Assembly: GCA_945889715.1 (NCBI GenBank) | Contig: CAMDCI010000003.1 | Span: 1-44,368 of the forward strand | DNA: 44,368 bases | Direction: 5' to 3' | DNA from: Bifidobacterium breve | GTDB taxonomy: Bacteria; Actinomycetota; Acidimicrobiia; Acidimicrobiales; Ilumatobacteraceae | Shown: positions 9,325-17,276 of the stretch, piece by piece | How the letters are laid out: each line of letters begins with the position of its first letter | How positions within the stretch are numbered: position 1 is the stretch's first letter | Position numbers and translations under genes: made by a program | Notes under the pieces: model-generated | The model's database searches: none | The model's input: only the letters and a program-made list of their open reading frames with translations | Told to the model about the DNA's origin: nothing

Positions 9325-10218
9325 TTAGTCGCCGAGAACGGTCTGCAATGCAGACGGAATATCGCTTGGTCCGTCAATACAGGCAATGCGTGCACCGACT
9401 TGCGACGCCAACACGCGGGCTTCGGCGTCATCGCCTAACGGCGCCAAAATAACGACTTCATCAAGAGCCCTCGCTGCAGCCTGCACATCACCCTCAACGG
9501 TGGCACGGCAATCACTCAAGATGACGGTGATTCGCCGACCAGCACGGGTGCGCGACAACTGATCACCAGCAGCAAGTAATGCTCCAGCTAAATCGGTCGT
9601 ACCAAAACCACGCAATGCCAGCACATCATTCACAACTTGTTCGCCAGACTTCGTTGACGTTTGACCTTTTGCGACAACAACATCTTTTCCAAAGGCAATC
9701 ACGCTGTAATCCTCGGGACTTCGCCAGGCGACGGCTGCCGCAGCCATCGCAGAAGTTGCAAGTGGCTTGCCACCCATTGATCCGCTGCGATCAACTAAAA
9801 GTGCAATCGCGGTTCCGGGCTTGACCCAACTGCGAACTTTCAAACCTTCTGGATCAATTGCTTGTCGCGAAGCACGAGCGTCAAGAATTGCGTCCATTGA
9901 CGCATCGAGATCAATATCGCCAGCATCGGGTCGATACGGACGCGTCGCCATCTTGCCGATTCCACGTGGTGACACTGGGCCACGTTTCGAAACATCCAAA
10001 AACAAACGGCCGGCCAAACGCTTGGCGAGATCACGTAATTTCTGGTCGGTTGCGCCCGTCAGGTCGGCGAGCAACGCCAACATCGCATCAGGATCTTCTT
10101 CAAGACCTTCTTCAACTGCGGTCTCATCAAGTTCACCAACTTCAGGTGACACTTGTTCAAATTGCGGATTACGTGACAACTCACGTCGCGACAAAGTTTT
10201 CTTTGATGCTTCATTCAC
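9325..10218 (-). CDS. VWA domain protein (MoxR partner / CoxE-BchD-like)
   Basis: AIALLVDRSGSMGGKPL (MIDAS DxSxS), GFGTTDLAGALLAAGDQLSR, ITVILSDCRA. Confidence 0.85.
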   Translation of the reverse strand: MNEASKKTLSRRELSRNPQFEQVSPEVGELDETAVEEGLEEDPDAMLALLADLTGATDQKLRDLAKRLAGRLFLDVSKRGPVSPRGIGKMATRPYRPDAGDIDLDASMDAILDARASRQAIDPEGLKVRSWVKPGTAIALLVDRSGSMGGKPLATSAMAAAAVAWRSPEDYSVIAFGKDVVVAKGQTSTKSGEQVVNDVLALRGFGTTDLAGALLAAGDQLSRTRAGRRITVILSDCRATVEGDVQAAARALDEVVILAPLGDDAEARVLASQVGARIACIDGPSDIPSALQTVLGD

Positions 10219-10247
10219 TGCCTCATCAGCAGCCGCACCTTCTTTGG

Positions 10248-11165
10248 CTAGTGGGTCGCCCCCGCCGGGGCGTTCGCTTTTCCCGATTCACCTTGCGGAG
10301 CTGGGGCAAACACCTCATTCCACAATTCGGTGATGATGTCTTCGGCAGTTCGCACACTTCCTTCACGAACACGCACGCGCCCCGACAACGCAACAAGTGC
10401 CGCATCAAGCCCGACACCCGCATCAAGAACCGTCAGTGAACGAACGCTTGCGAGCGACACAGTCACTGCAGCCATGTCAATTGCTCCACGTACTGAAGAG
10501 CCAACACGTAGATCGCTGTGAGTACGTGTACGACGAACGAGTTCAACAACTTTGTCGAGCCAACCATCGGGAAGGTTCTTCGTGTCCCGTCCTGCAATGC
10601 GCTGTTCGACTTCGGCATTTTGATAGCCGACCGATACACGGCACACGCGATCGTAAATTGCCCCAGAAATACGCGCAGTTCCAACGGCATCAAATGGATT
10701 CATCGCTGCCACCAAACGGAAACCCGATGCTGCGGCAACGCGTCCGTATCGCGGAACGTTCAGTTCACCTTCGCTCATAACTGTGATTAAAACATTCAAT
10801 GTTTCTTCGGGAATGCGATTGATTTCTTCAACGTACAACAACGAACCATCACGCATCGCTATCGCCAACGGCCCATCAACAAACACATCGGGTTCATAAC
10901 CATCAGTCAGTACTCGTGCTGGATCAAAGTGGCCGACAAGTCGTGCTGGAGTCAGTTCGGCATTGCCTTCTACGAAAACGAAACCGATGCCCAGTCCTTC
11001 GGCCACTGCACGCAACAGCGTGCTCTTGCCAGTTCCCGGAGGTCCTTCAAGCAAGACATGCCGATCAGCATCAAGTGCTGCGACTACTAGTTCAACTTCA
11101 CGTCGTCGCCCGATGACGGTGTCATCGAGCGACGCGATCAGATCACGACGAGAAGATTGAGTCAT
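10248..11165 (-). CDS. MoxR family AAA+ ATPase
   Basis: LLEGPPGTGKSTLLRAVAEGLG (Walker A), SLLYVEEINRIPEETLNVLITVMSEGELNVPRYG (Walker B), VAAMNPFDAVGTARIS. Confidence 0.92.
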   Translation of the reverse strand: MTQSSRRDLIASLDDTVIGRRREVELVVAALDADRHVLLEGPPGTGKSTLLRAVAEGLGIGFVFVEGNAELTPARLVGHFDPARVLTDGYEPDVFVDGPLAIAMRDGSLLYVEEINRIPEETLNVLITVMSEGELNVPRYGRVAAASGFRLVAAMNPFDAVGTARISGAIYDRVCRVSVGYQNAEVEQRIAGRDTKNLPDGWLDKVVELVRRTRTHSDLRVGSSVRGAIDMAAVTVSLASVRSLTVLDAGVGLDAALVALSGRVRVREGSVRTAEDIITELWNEVFAPAPQGESGKANAPAGATH

Positions 11166-11178
11166 TGATTAATGACAA

Positions 11179-12339
11179 TCAGGCGTTGACAATGACGCCA
11201 CGAAGGTTCGTGCCGTCACGCATAGCTTCGTAACCCTCGTTGATATCTTCAAGCTTGTAGGTCTTAGTGATGAGTTCATCAAGCATCAGTTGACCAGCAC
11301 GGTACATATCGAGTAGCGCTGGGATATCAGCACGTGGGTTCAACGAACCAAAGATGGTTCCCTTGATTTCTTTGTTCCACATAGCCAAGTTGAACAAGTT
11401 GATGTTGGCGGTTTCGCTTGTCATCGGTGAAATTGCGGTCACAACAACCGTGCTTCCCTTGCCAGCCAAGTTCATTGCCTCGCCCATCATTTCGCCGTGC
11501 AACACGCCAGGGGTCATGATGACACGGTCGGCCATTTGGCCGTACGTCATTTCCATGACCGACATCATCGCGTCAGCCATCGATGGGAATGTGTGCGTCG
11601 CACCGAATTCCATGGCCTTTTCACGCTTGAACTCAACTGGATCAATGGCGATGATGCGCTTCGCACCAGCCATACGAGCACCTTGTACTGCATTCATACC
11701 AATGCCACCGATTCCGACGACAACAACGGTGTCACCAGGCTGCGTACCAGCGCGATTTGCTGCTGATCCCCAACCGGTTGCCACACCACACGACACGAGT
11801 GCGACACACTCAAGCGGGATGTCCTTTTCAACCTTGATGATCGACTGCTCGCTCACACATGCGAACTCAGAGAATGTTCCAACCTTGGCCATCAACGTGA
11901 TGGGCTGACCATTAACGAAGTGACGATGAGTGTCATCAGTGATCATGCCACCAACAAATGTCTTGGCTCCGTTGTCACACAAGTTCTGACGACCCGTGCT
12001 GCAGTAACGACAACGTCCACACGACGGAACGAACGAAGCCGATACGTGATCGCCAACTTCAACGCTCGTGACACCAGGACCGACTTCAACAACAACGCCA
12101 GCACCTTCGTGACCACCAATGATGGGGAAGAAACTTTCGATGCCCATGAGTGGCCAGAACTCTTCGGGCGGAACCATGTCGCCAGTGACCAAGTGTTCGT
12201 CGCTGTGGCACAAACCTGCAGCGCGCCAGTGGACAATCACTTCACCGGTCTTGGGTGGGTGGATTTCGATTTCCTCGATCTTCCACTGCTGATTCAAGCC
12301 CCACAATACGGCGGCCTTTGACTTACGGATTCCAGACAT
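11179..12339 (-). CDS. NDMA-dependent (mycofactocin-type) Zn alcohol dehydrogenase
   Basis: GLCHSDEHLVTGDM, IIGGHEGAGVV, CGRCRYCSTGRQNLCDNGA, GIGGIGMNAVQGARMAGAKRIIAIDPVEFKREKA. Confidence 0.9.
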   Translation of the reverse strand: MSGIRKSKAAVLWGLNQQWKIEEIEIHPPKTGEVIVHWRAAGLCHSDEHLVTGDMVPPEEFWPLMGIESFFPIIGGHEGAGVVVEVGPGVTSVEVGDHVSASFVPSCGRCRYCSTGRQNLCDNGAKTFVGGMITDDTHRHFVNGQPITLMAKVGTFSEFACVSEQSIIKVEKDIPLECVALVSCGVATGWGSAANRAGTQPGDTVVVVGIGGIGMNAVQGARMAGAKRIIAIDPVEFKREKAMEFGATHTFPSMADAMMSVMEMTYGQMADRVIMTPGVLHGEMMGEAMNLAGKGSTVVVTAISPMTSETANINLFNLAMWNKEIKGTIFGSLNPRADIPALLDMYRAGQLMLDELITKTYKLEDINEGYEAMRDGTNLRGVIVNA

Positions 12340-12388
12340 GGCGGTCTCCCCTTCGTGGCACGACCTTCGCGCCTATCAAGGGAACGCT

Positions 12389-12420
12389 ACTCGCCGAGAA
12401 CCTCAGGGCTCTAGGCGAGT
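12389..12420 (-). terminator. Hairpin between the two ADH genes
   Basis: ACTCGCC...GGCGAGT arms with inner GAG/CTC, immediately downstream of the 12432 gene end. Confidence 0.55.
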
Positions 12421-12431
12421 CACGCCAGATT

Positions 12432-13544
12432 TCATTCGTATACGAGAACTCCACGAATGTTTTCGCCAGCCCGCATGGCTGCGTAACCATCGTTGACACC
12501 GTCCAGCGAATACGTGCGGGTGACCAGACCATCGAGGTCAAGTTGACCCTCGCGATACAGACCAGCCAACTTCGGGATGTCGGCACGGGGATTACCCGAA
12601 CCAAACAACGAGCCAACAACTTGCTTTTCCATCAAAGTGACATCAAGCAGGTTCATGGTGACGCCCATTTCCATTGCTGGGTGAATGTTCGTGACGACCA
12701 CGCGACCGCGCTTTGATGCCAAGGCCATGGCTTCAGCCATCAGGGCTCCGGATCCGACGCCCATGGTCAAAATGACCTTATTGGCCATCGTTCCCCAGGT
12801 GACTTCTTGGAGCAGTGCGACCGCATCAGTCATTGAGGCAGCAGTGTGTGTGGCGCCAAATTCCATGGCCTTTTCGCGCTTGAACTCAACCGGGTCAATG
12901 GCGATGATGCGCTTGGCGCCAGCCAAACGAGCACCCTGAATGGCGTTGGCACCGATTCCGCCAACACCCACAACGGCGACTGTGTCACCAGGCTTCACTT
13001 CGGCCGCGTACACCGCCGAACCCCAGCCAGTCACAACGCCACAGCCCAAGAGGCAGACCTTGTCAAATGGCAGATCGTCGTCAACCTTGATGCAACTGGC
13101 TTCGTTCACCACGGTGTGATGAGCGAAGGTTCCGAGCAAGCACATCAGGCCCAGTTCTTGACCACGAGCGTGGTGACGTGAACCGCCATCAGTGATCTGG
13201 CGTCCGCCACCCATCAGTGCACCGAGGTCGCACAGGTTCTGGTGGCCAGTTGAACAGCTCGGGCAACGACCACATGACGGGATGAAGCCAAAAACCACAT
13301 GGTCGCCAGGGGCCAGCCAACTGACTCCTTCGCCAACTTTGCGGACGATTCCGGCACCCTCGTGACCGCCGATAATCGGCAGTGCAAAAGGCAGGTCACC
13401 GGTCATGAGGTGCTCGTCGCTGTGGCACATTCCTGATGCCTTCATTTCGACGAGTACTTCGCCAGCTTTGGGATCGTCGAGTTCGATCTCTTCGACGCTC
13501 CATGGCGTGTTGGTTTCCCACAAAATTGCGGCCTTCGACTTCAT
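12432..13544 (-). CDS. NDMA-dependent (mycofactocin-type) Zn alcohol dehydrogenase, second paralog; start taken at MKSKAAILW
   Basis: GMCHSDEHLMTGDLPFALPIIGGHEGAGIV, CGRCPSCSTGHQNLCDLGALMGGG, GVGGIGANAIQGARLAGAKRIIAIDPVEFKREKAMEFGATHT. Confidence 0.92.
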   Translation of the reverse strand: MKSKAAILWETNTPWSVEEIELDDPKAGEVLVEMKASGMCHSDEHLMTGDLPFALPIIGGHEGAGIVRKVGEGVSWLAPGDHVVFGFIPSCGRCPSCSTGHQNLCDLGALMGGGRQITDGGSRHHARGQELGLMCLLGTFAHHTVVNEASCIKVDDDLPFDKVCLLGCGVVTGWGSAVYAAEVKPGDTVAVVGVGGIGANAIQGARLAGAKRIIAIDPVEFKREKAMEFGATHTAASMTDAVALLQEVTWGTMANKVILTMGVGSGALMAEAMALASKRGRVVVTNIHPAMEMGVTMNLLDVTLMEKQVVGSLFGSGNPRADIPKLAGLYREGQLDLDGLVTRTYSLDGVNDGYAAMRAGENIRGVLVYE

Positions 13545-13564
13545 GTGCACCCCCGGGATTAGGT

Positions 13565-13583
13565 GGTCATCAGTTTGATGACC
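13565..13583. promoter_or_regulatory. Palindromic operator-like site between ADH and mftA
   Basis: GGTCATCA-GTT-TGATGACC, perfect 8-bp arms, in the divergent promoter region. Confidence 0.65.
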
Positions 13584-13654
13584 TGAATAGATATCCATAG
13601 TAGATCAAGCGAACGGTAGTCGCTCCCAAGCCAGAGCGTTGTACGCTTCTAGGC

Positions 13655-13819
13655 ATGGAAAGCCCGATTGCCACCGCAGATACTTCTGTCGTTGAAGAGT
13701 CCCCCGTCGCCCAGGTCGTTGGTGACATGGTTGCCGACATGGTTGCCGACGTTCCTGCCATTGAAGCCGAACTGCTCATCGAGGAAATTTCCATCGATGG
13801 CATGTGCGGCGTTTACTGA
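13655..13819 (+). CDS. mftA: Mycofactocin precursor peptide (54 aa, not in supplied ORF track)
   Basis: MESPIATADTSVVEESPVAQVVGDMVADMVADVPAIEAELLIEEISIDGMCGVY*; the IDGMCGVY C-terminus is the MftA hallmark and mftB/mftC follow. Confidence 0.97.
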   Translation: MESPIATADTSVVEESPVAQVVGDMVADMVADVPAIEAELLIEEISIDGMCGVY

Positions 13820-13848
13820 GCCTCGCTTTTACGGCAACCGAGACCGTC

Positions 13849-14127
13849 ATGACTGTCGCTCTCGAGTCAGTTCTCGAAATTCATCCACAGGTCGCAGTGC
13901 GTCCAGAAACTTTTGGAGCTCTTGCGTACCACTACGGCAATCGCCGATTGATTTTCTTGAAGCACCCAGACGTTGTCACGGTCGTTCAGGCCTTGAATGA
14001 TCACCCCGATGTGCAATCCACTTTGAGTGCCTGTGGGGTTACTCAAGATCGTTGGCCGTCTTTTGTTGCAGCATTGTCATCGCTCGAAACTTCGGAGGTT
14101 GTGCGTGAGCGCCAAATCGCTAGTTGA
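13849..14127 (+). CDS. mftB: Mycofactocin precursor-binding chaperone MftB (RiPP recognition element)
   Basis: Between mftA and mftC; MTVALESVLEIHPQVAVRPETFGALAYHYGNRRLIFLKHPDVVTVVQAL. Confidence 0.92.
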   Translation: MTVALESVLEIHPQVAVRPETFGALAYHYGNRRLIFLKHPDVVTVVQALNDHPDVQSTLSACGVTQDRWPSFVAALSSLETSEVVRERQIAS

Positions 14128-15241
14128 AGAAATGAAGCGCGGTCTTGACGCGCCAATTTGTCTGACATGGGAACTTACGTATGCCTGCAACTTGCAGTGC
14201 GTGCACTGTTTATCATCAAGTGGTCAGCGTGATGAGCGCGAACTTTCAACCGCAGAAGCAAAGAAGATTCTTGACGATCTGCGCGATTTGCAAGTGTTCT
14301 ATATCAATATCGGTGGCGGCGAACCAATGGTGCGCCGTGATTTCTTTGAACTGCTCGAGTACTCAGTTGCTAACGGCATCGGCGTGAAGTTCAGTACCAA
14401 CGGCGCATTCATTGATTCAGAAAAAGCACAGCGCTTGGCAGCAATGGATTACCTCGATATCCAGATCAGCCTCGATGGTATTGATGCAGCAACGAATGAT
14501 GCCGTGCGCGGTGAAGGTTCATACGACATGGCCATTCGTGCCATGGAAAATCTGAAGGCTGCCAACTTTGGTCAATTCAAAATCTCGGTCGTGGTGACCC
14601 GCCATAACGTTTCACAACTCGATCAATTCAAAGCACTCGCCGATCACTACGGTGCACAGTTGCGCATTACGCGTTTGCGCCCCGCGGGTCGTGGTGCCGA
14701 TACCTGGCACGAACTACACCCGACCAATGCACAGCAGCGCGAAATCTATAACTGGTTGTTGAAGCACGGAGAAAATGTCTTAACTGGCGATTCATTTTTC
14801 CACCTCAATGCACTTGGTGAATCACTGCCTGGTCTCAATATGTGTGGAGCCGGCCGCGTCGTGTGTCTCATCGACCCCATCGGCGATGTGTACGCCTGCC
14901 CATTCGTGATTCATGACGAATTCAAAGCTGGAAATGTGCGCGACGAGGGCGGCTTTGGCAAAGTCTGGAAAGAAAGCGATTTGTTCCTGTCGTTGCGTGA
15001 GCCACAATCGGCTGGCGCCTGTGCTTCGTGTGGTGCATTTGATGCTTGCCAAGGTGGATGCATGGCTGCCAAGTTCTTTACCGGACTTCCGCTTGACGGA
15101 CCCGACCCCGAATGTGTGGGTGGCGATGCCGATGAAGCGCTGGCGATTATTTCGCGCGGTTCAGAACCAAAACCAAGCATGGATCATTCAAAGCCCATCA
15201 CTCTGACGCGCAAAAAGCTTTCGGTTTCAGCCGCTAACTAA
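14105..15241 (+). CDS. mftC: Mycofactocin radical SAM maturase MftC; GTG start at 14105 overlapping mftB
   Basis: LTYACNLQCVHCLSSSG (CX3CX2C), NIGGGEPMVRRDFFELLEY, C-terminal SPASM Cys cluster CGAFDACQGGCMAAKFFTGLPLDGPDPEC. Confidence 0.96.
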   Translation: MSAKSLVEEMKRGLDAPICLTWELTYACNLQCVHCLSSSGQRDERELSTAEAKKILDDLRDLQVFYINIGGGEPMVRRDFFELLEYSVANGIGVKFSTNGAFIDSEKAQRLAAMDYLDIQISLDGIDAATNDAVRGEGSYDMAIRAMENLKAANFGQFKISVVVTRHNVSQLDQFKALADHYGAQLRITRLRPAGRGADTWHELHPTNAQQREIYNWLLKHGENVLTGDSFFHLNALGESLPGLNMCGAGRVVCLIDPIGDVYACPFVIHDEFKAGNVRDEGGFGKVWKESDLFLSLREPQSAGACASCGAFDACQGGCMAAKFFTGLPLDGPDPECVGGDADEALAIISRGSEPKPSMDHSKPITLTRKKLSVSAAN

Positions 15242-15306
15242 ATCCCGCTGAAAATTACTCAACTAAGAGTTTCCGATTTCATCCAAAATCGGCGAGACTG
15301 TAAGCG

Positions 15307-17202
15307 ATGTCCTTAGTTCAGCCGCTGTCGCTCGGTTCTCGAACCGCACCCAATCGGGTGATGTTCGGTCCTCATGTCACGAACTTAGGGAATGACGAAC
15401 GTTCATTCTCGGCTGATCATGTCGCGTATTACGAACGTCGCGCCATTGCTGGTTGCGGAGTCATTGTTGTCGAAGGAGCAAGCGTTCACGAGAGTGACTG
15501 GCCATATGAACGTGCTCCTCTCGCAAGTCGTTGTGCTGATGGGTGGGCCAATATTGCCGAGGCCTGTCATCGCCATGGTGCGCTCGTCATTGCATCACTC
15601 GATCACGCCGGAGGACAAGGCTCATCGGCGTATTCGCAACAACCGCTGTGGGCACCGTCACGTGTTCCCGAGGTGAACTCACGTGAAGTGCCAAAATGGA
15701 TGGAACACGAAGACATTGTTGCGGTGATCGAGGGTTTTGGTGTAGCCACTCGCCTCGCTCTGAGCGCTGGTTGCGATGGCGTCGAAATCAATGCGGGTCA
15801 ACATAGTTTGGTCCGCCAATTTTTATCAGGCCTCACTAATCAACGTGGCGACGAATACGCCGATCGTTTGTTGTTTGCCCGCCAAGTTATTCAGGCAATT
15901 AAGAGCGCAGCGCTTGCTGTGCGTGCTGATGCACTTGTTGGCCTGCGCTTGTCATGCGATGAACTAGCGCCATGGGCTGGCATCACTCCCGAAATGGCAC
16001 CCGATATTGCTCGCGAATTATGCGAAATCGGGATTGATTATGTCGTCGTGGTCCGTGGGTCAATTTTCTCCATAGAAAAGACTCGCCCCGACTTCCATGA
16101 ACCAACTGGTTTCAATATTGATGTCTGTCGTTCTATTCGCTCTGTACTACCTGCGCATGTCGCGGTTTTCTTGCAAGGATCAATCGTTGATGTTGGTCAA
16201 GCCGAATGGGCAATCGGCGATGGCGTGTGCGATGCAGTCGAGATGACTCGAGCACAAATTGCCGATCCCGATCTGGTGCAGAAAATCAGCAAAGATCAAC
16301 ACTCACAAATTCGTCCATGCATTCGTTGTAATCAAACTTGCCAAGTACGTGATGCCCGAAACCCCATTGTGACTTGTGTGGGTGAACCAACATCAGGCCA
16401 CGAAATGCAAGATCCCGATTGGTACGTGTCTTCGATGTCGCCACAAACAGTCACGGTCGTCGGTGCAGGCGTCGCCGGGCTTGAAACTGCGCGCGTTGCT
16501 GCGTTGCGTGGTCACGCGGTCACCATCGTTGAAAAGTTGTCGAGCATTGGTGGCGTCGCTGCCGTTGCTGGGCCGGGCCAACCGTTGGTTGCTTGGCTGA
16601 AATCAGAAGTTGAACGGCTCGGTGTGAAAGTTGAACTCAGTAGCGAATGTAAAAATACATCTACCATTCAGTCGCAAGTTGTCGTTCAAGCCACTGGAGC
16701 CCAACGTGGAGTCGCCGAATACGAAGTTGGCGTTGGTGCTGAAGTACTTGAAATCGCCGATGTTCGTTGTGGGAAATCGATACTCCCCGAAACTGGACTC
16801 GTCACTATTCTTGATCCAATCGGTGGACCCATCGGCGTGTCGCTCGCCGAAGAACTCGGCGAGCGAGCAATCTTGGTGACCCAAGACAATATTGCCGGAA
16901 ACGAATTGTCACGTACGGGCGATCTTGCCCCCGCAAATGTTCGACTTGCTCAACGTGGCGTTCACATTCAACGCCGAAGTGTGGTTCGTGCGGTTGAACA
17001 ACGCGGAACAGACTTTGTCGTGCGCGTACAAGATCGCTTTTCGGGCAAAATGACCGAACTTGAATGTGCTGCTGTTGTTGATGCTGGTTTCAGATTGCCG
17101 ACTGCGCCAATTGAAGGGACCATTCAAGTTGGCGACTGTGTTGCACCGCGAACAATCCTTGAAGCAATTCTTGAAGCCCGTCGCGCTGCCCTCACTATTT
17201 AA
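15307..17202 (+). CDS. Mycofactocin-associated FadH/OYE (2,4-dienoyl-CoA reductase-like) family oxidoreductase
   Basis: LGSRTAPNRVMFGPH, CDGVEINAGQHSLVRQFLS, CIRCNQTCQVRDARNPIVTC Fe-S cluster, VTVVGAGVAGLETARVAALRGHAVTIVEK Rossmann fold; follows mftC on same strand. Confidence 0.9.
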   Translation: MSLVQPLSLGSRTAPNRVMFGPHVTNLGNDERSFSADHVAYYERRAIAGCGVIVVEGASVHESDWPYERAPLASRCADGWANIAEACHRHGALVIASLDHAGGQGSSAYSQQPLWAPSRVPEVNSREVPKWMEHEDIVAVIEGFGVATRLALSAGCDGVEINAGQHSLVRQFLSGLTNQRGDEYADRLLFARQVIQAIKSAALAVRADALVGLRLSCDELAPWAGITPEMAPDIARELCEIGIDYVVVVRGSIFSIEKTRPDFHEPTGFNIDVCRSIRSVLPAHVAVFLQGSIVDVGQAEWAIGDGVCDAVEMTRAQIADPDLVQKISKDQHSQIRPCIRCNQTCQVRDARNPIVTCVGEPTSGHEMQDPDWYVSSMSPQTVTVVGAGVAGLETARVAALRGHAVTIVEKLSSIGGVAAVAGPGQPLVAWLKSEVERLGVKVELSSECKNTSTIQSQVVVQATGAQRGVAEYEVGVGAEVLEIADVRCGKSILPETGLVTILDPIGGPIGVSLAEELGERAILVTQDNIAGNELSRTGDLAPANVRLAQRGVHIQRRSVVRAVEQRGTDFVVRVQDRFSGKMTELECAAVVDAGFRLPTAPIEGTIQVGDCVAPRTILEAILEARRAALTI

Positions 17203-17203
17203 T

Positions 17204-17250
17204 TCATTGGGCTAACTCATTGGGCTAACTCATTGGGCTAATTCATTGGG
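17204..17250 (+). repeat. Short tandem repeat, 13-bp unit, 4 copies
   Basis: TCATTGGGCTAAC/T starting at 17204, 17217, 17230 and 17243. Confidence 0.95.
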
Positions 17251-17260
17251 CGCGAAAACA

Positions 17261-17274
17261 CCTCGGAAACGAGG
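17261..17274 (-). terminator. Small terminator-like hairpin downstream of the methyltransferase
   Basis: Minus strand CCTCG-TTTC-CGAGG followed by TGTTTTCG. Confidence 0.5.
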
Positions 17275-17276
17275 GT

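Noticed and set aside
17204-17250. Possible CRISPR array
   Set aside because: 13-bp direct tandem repeats with no spacers and no cas genes in the window
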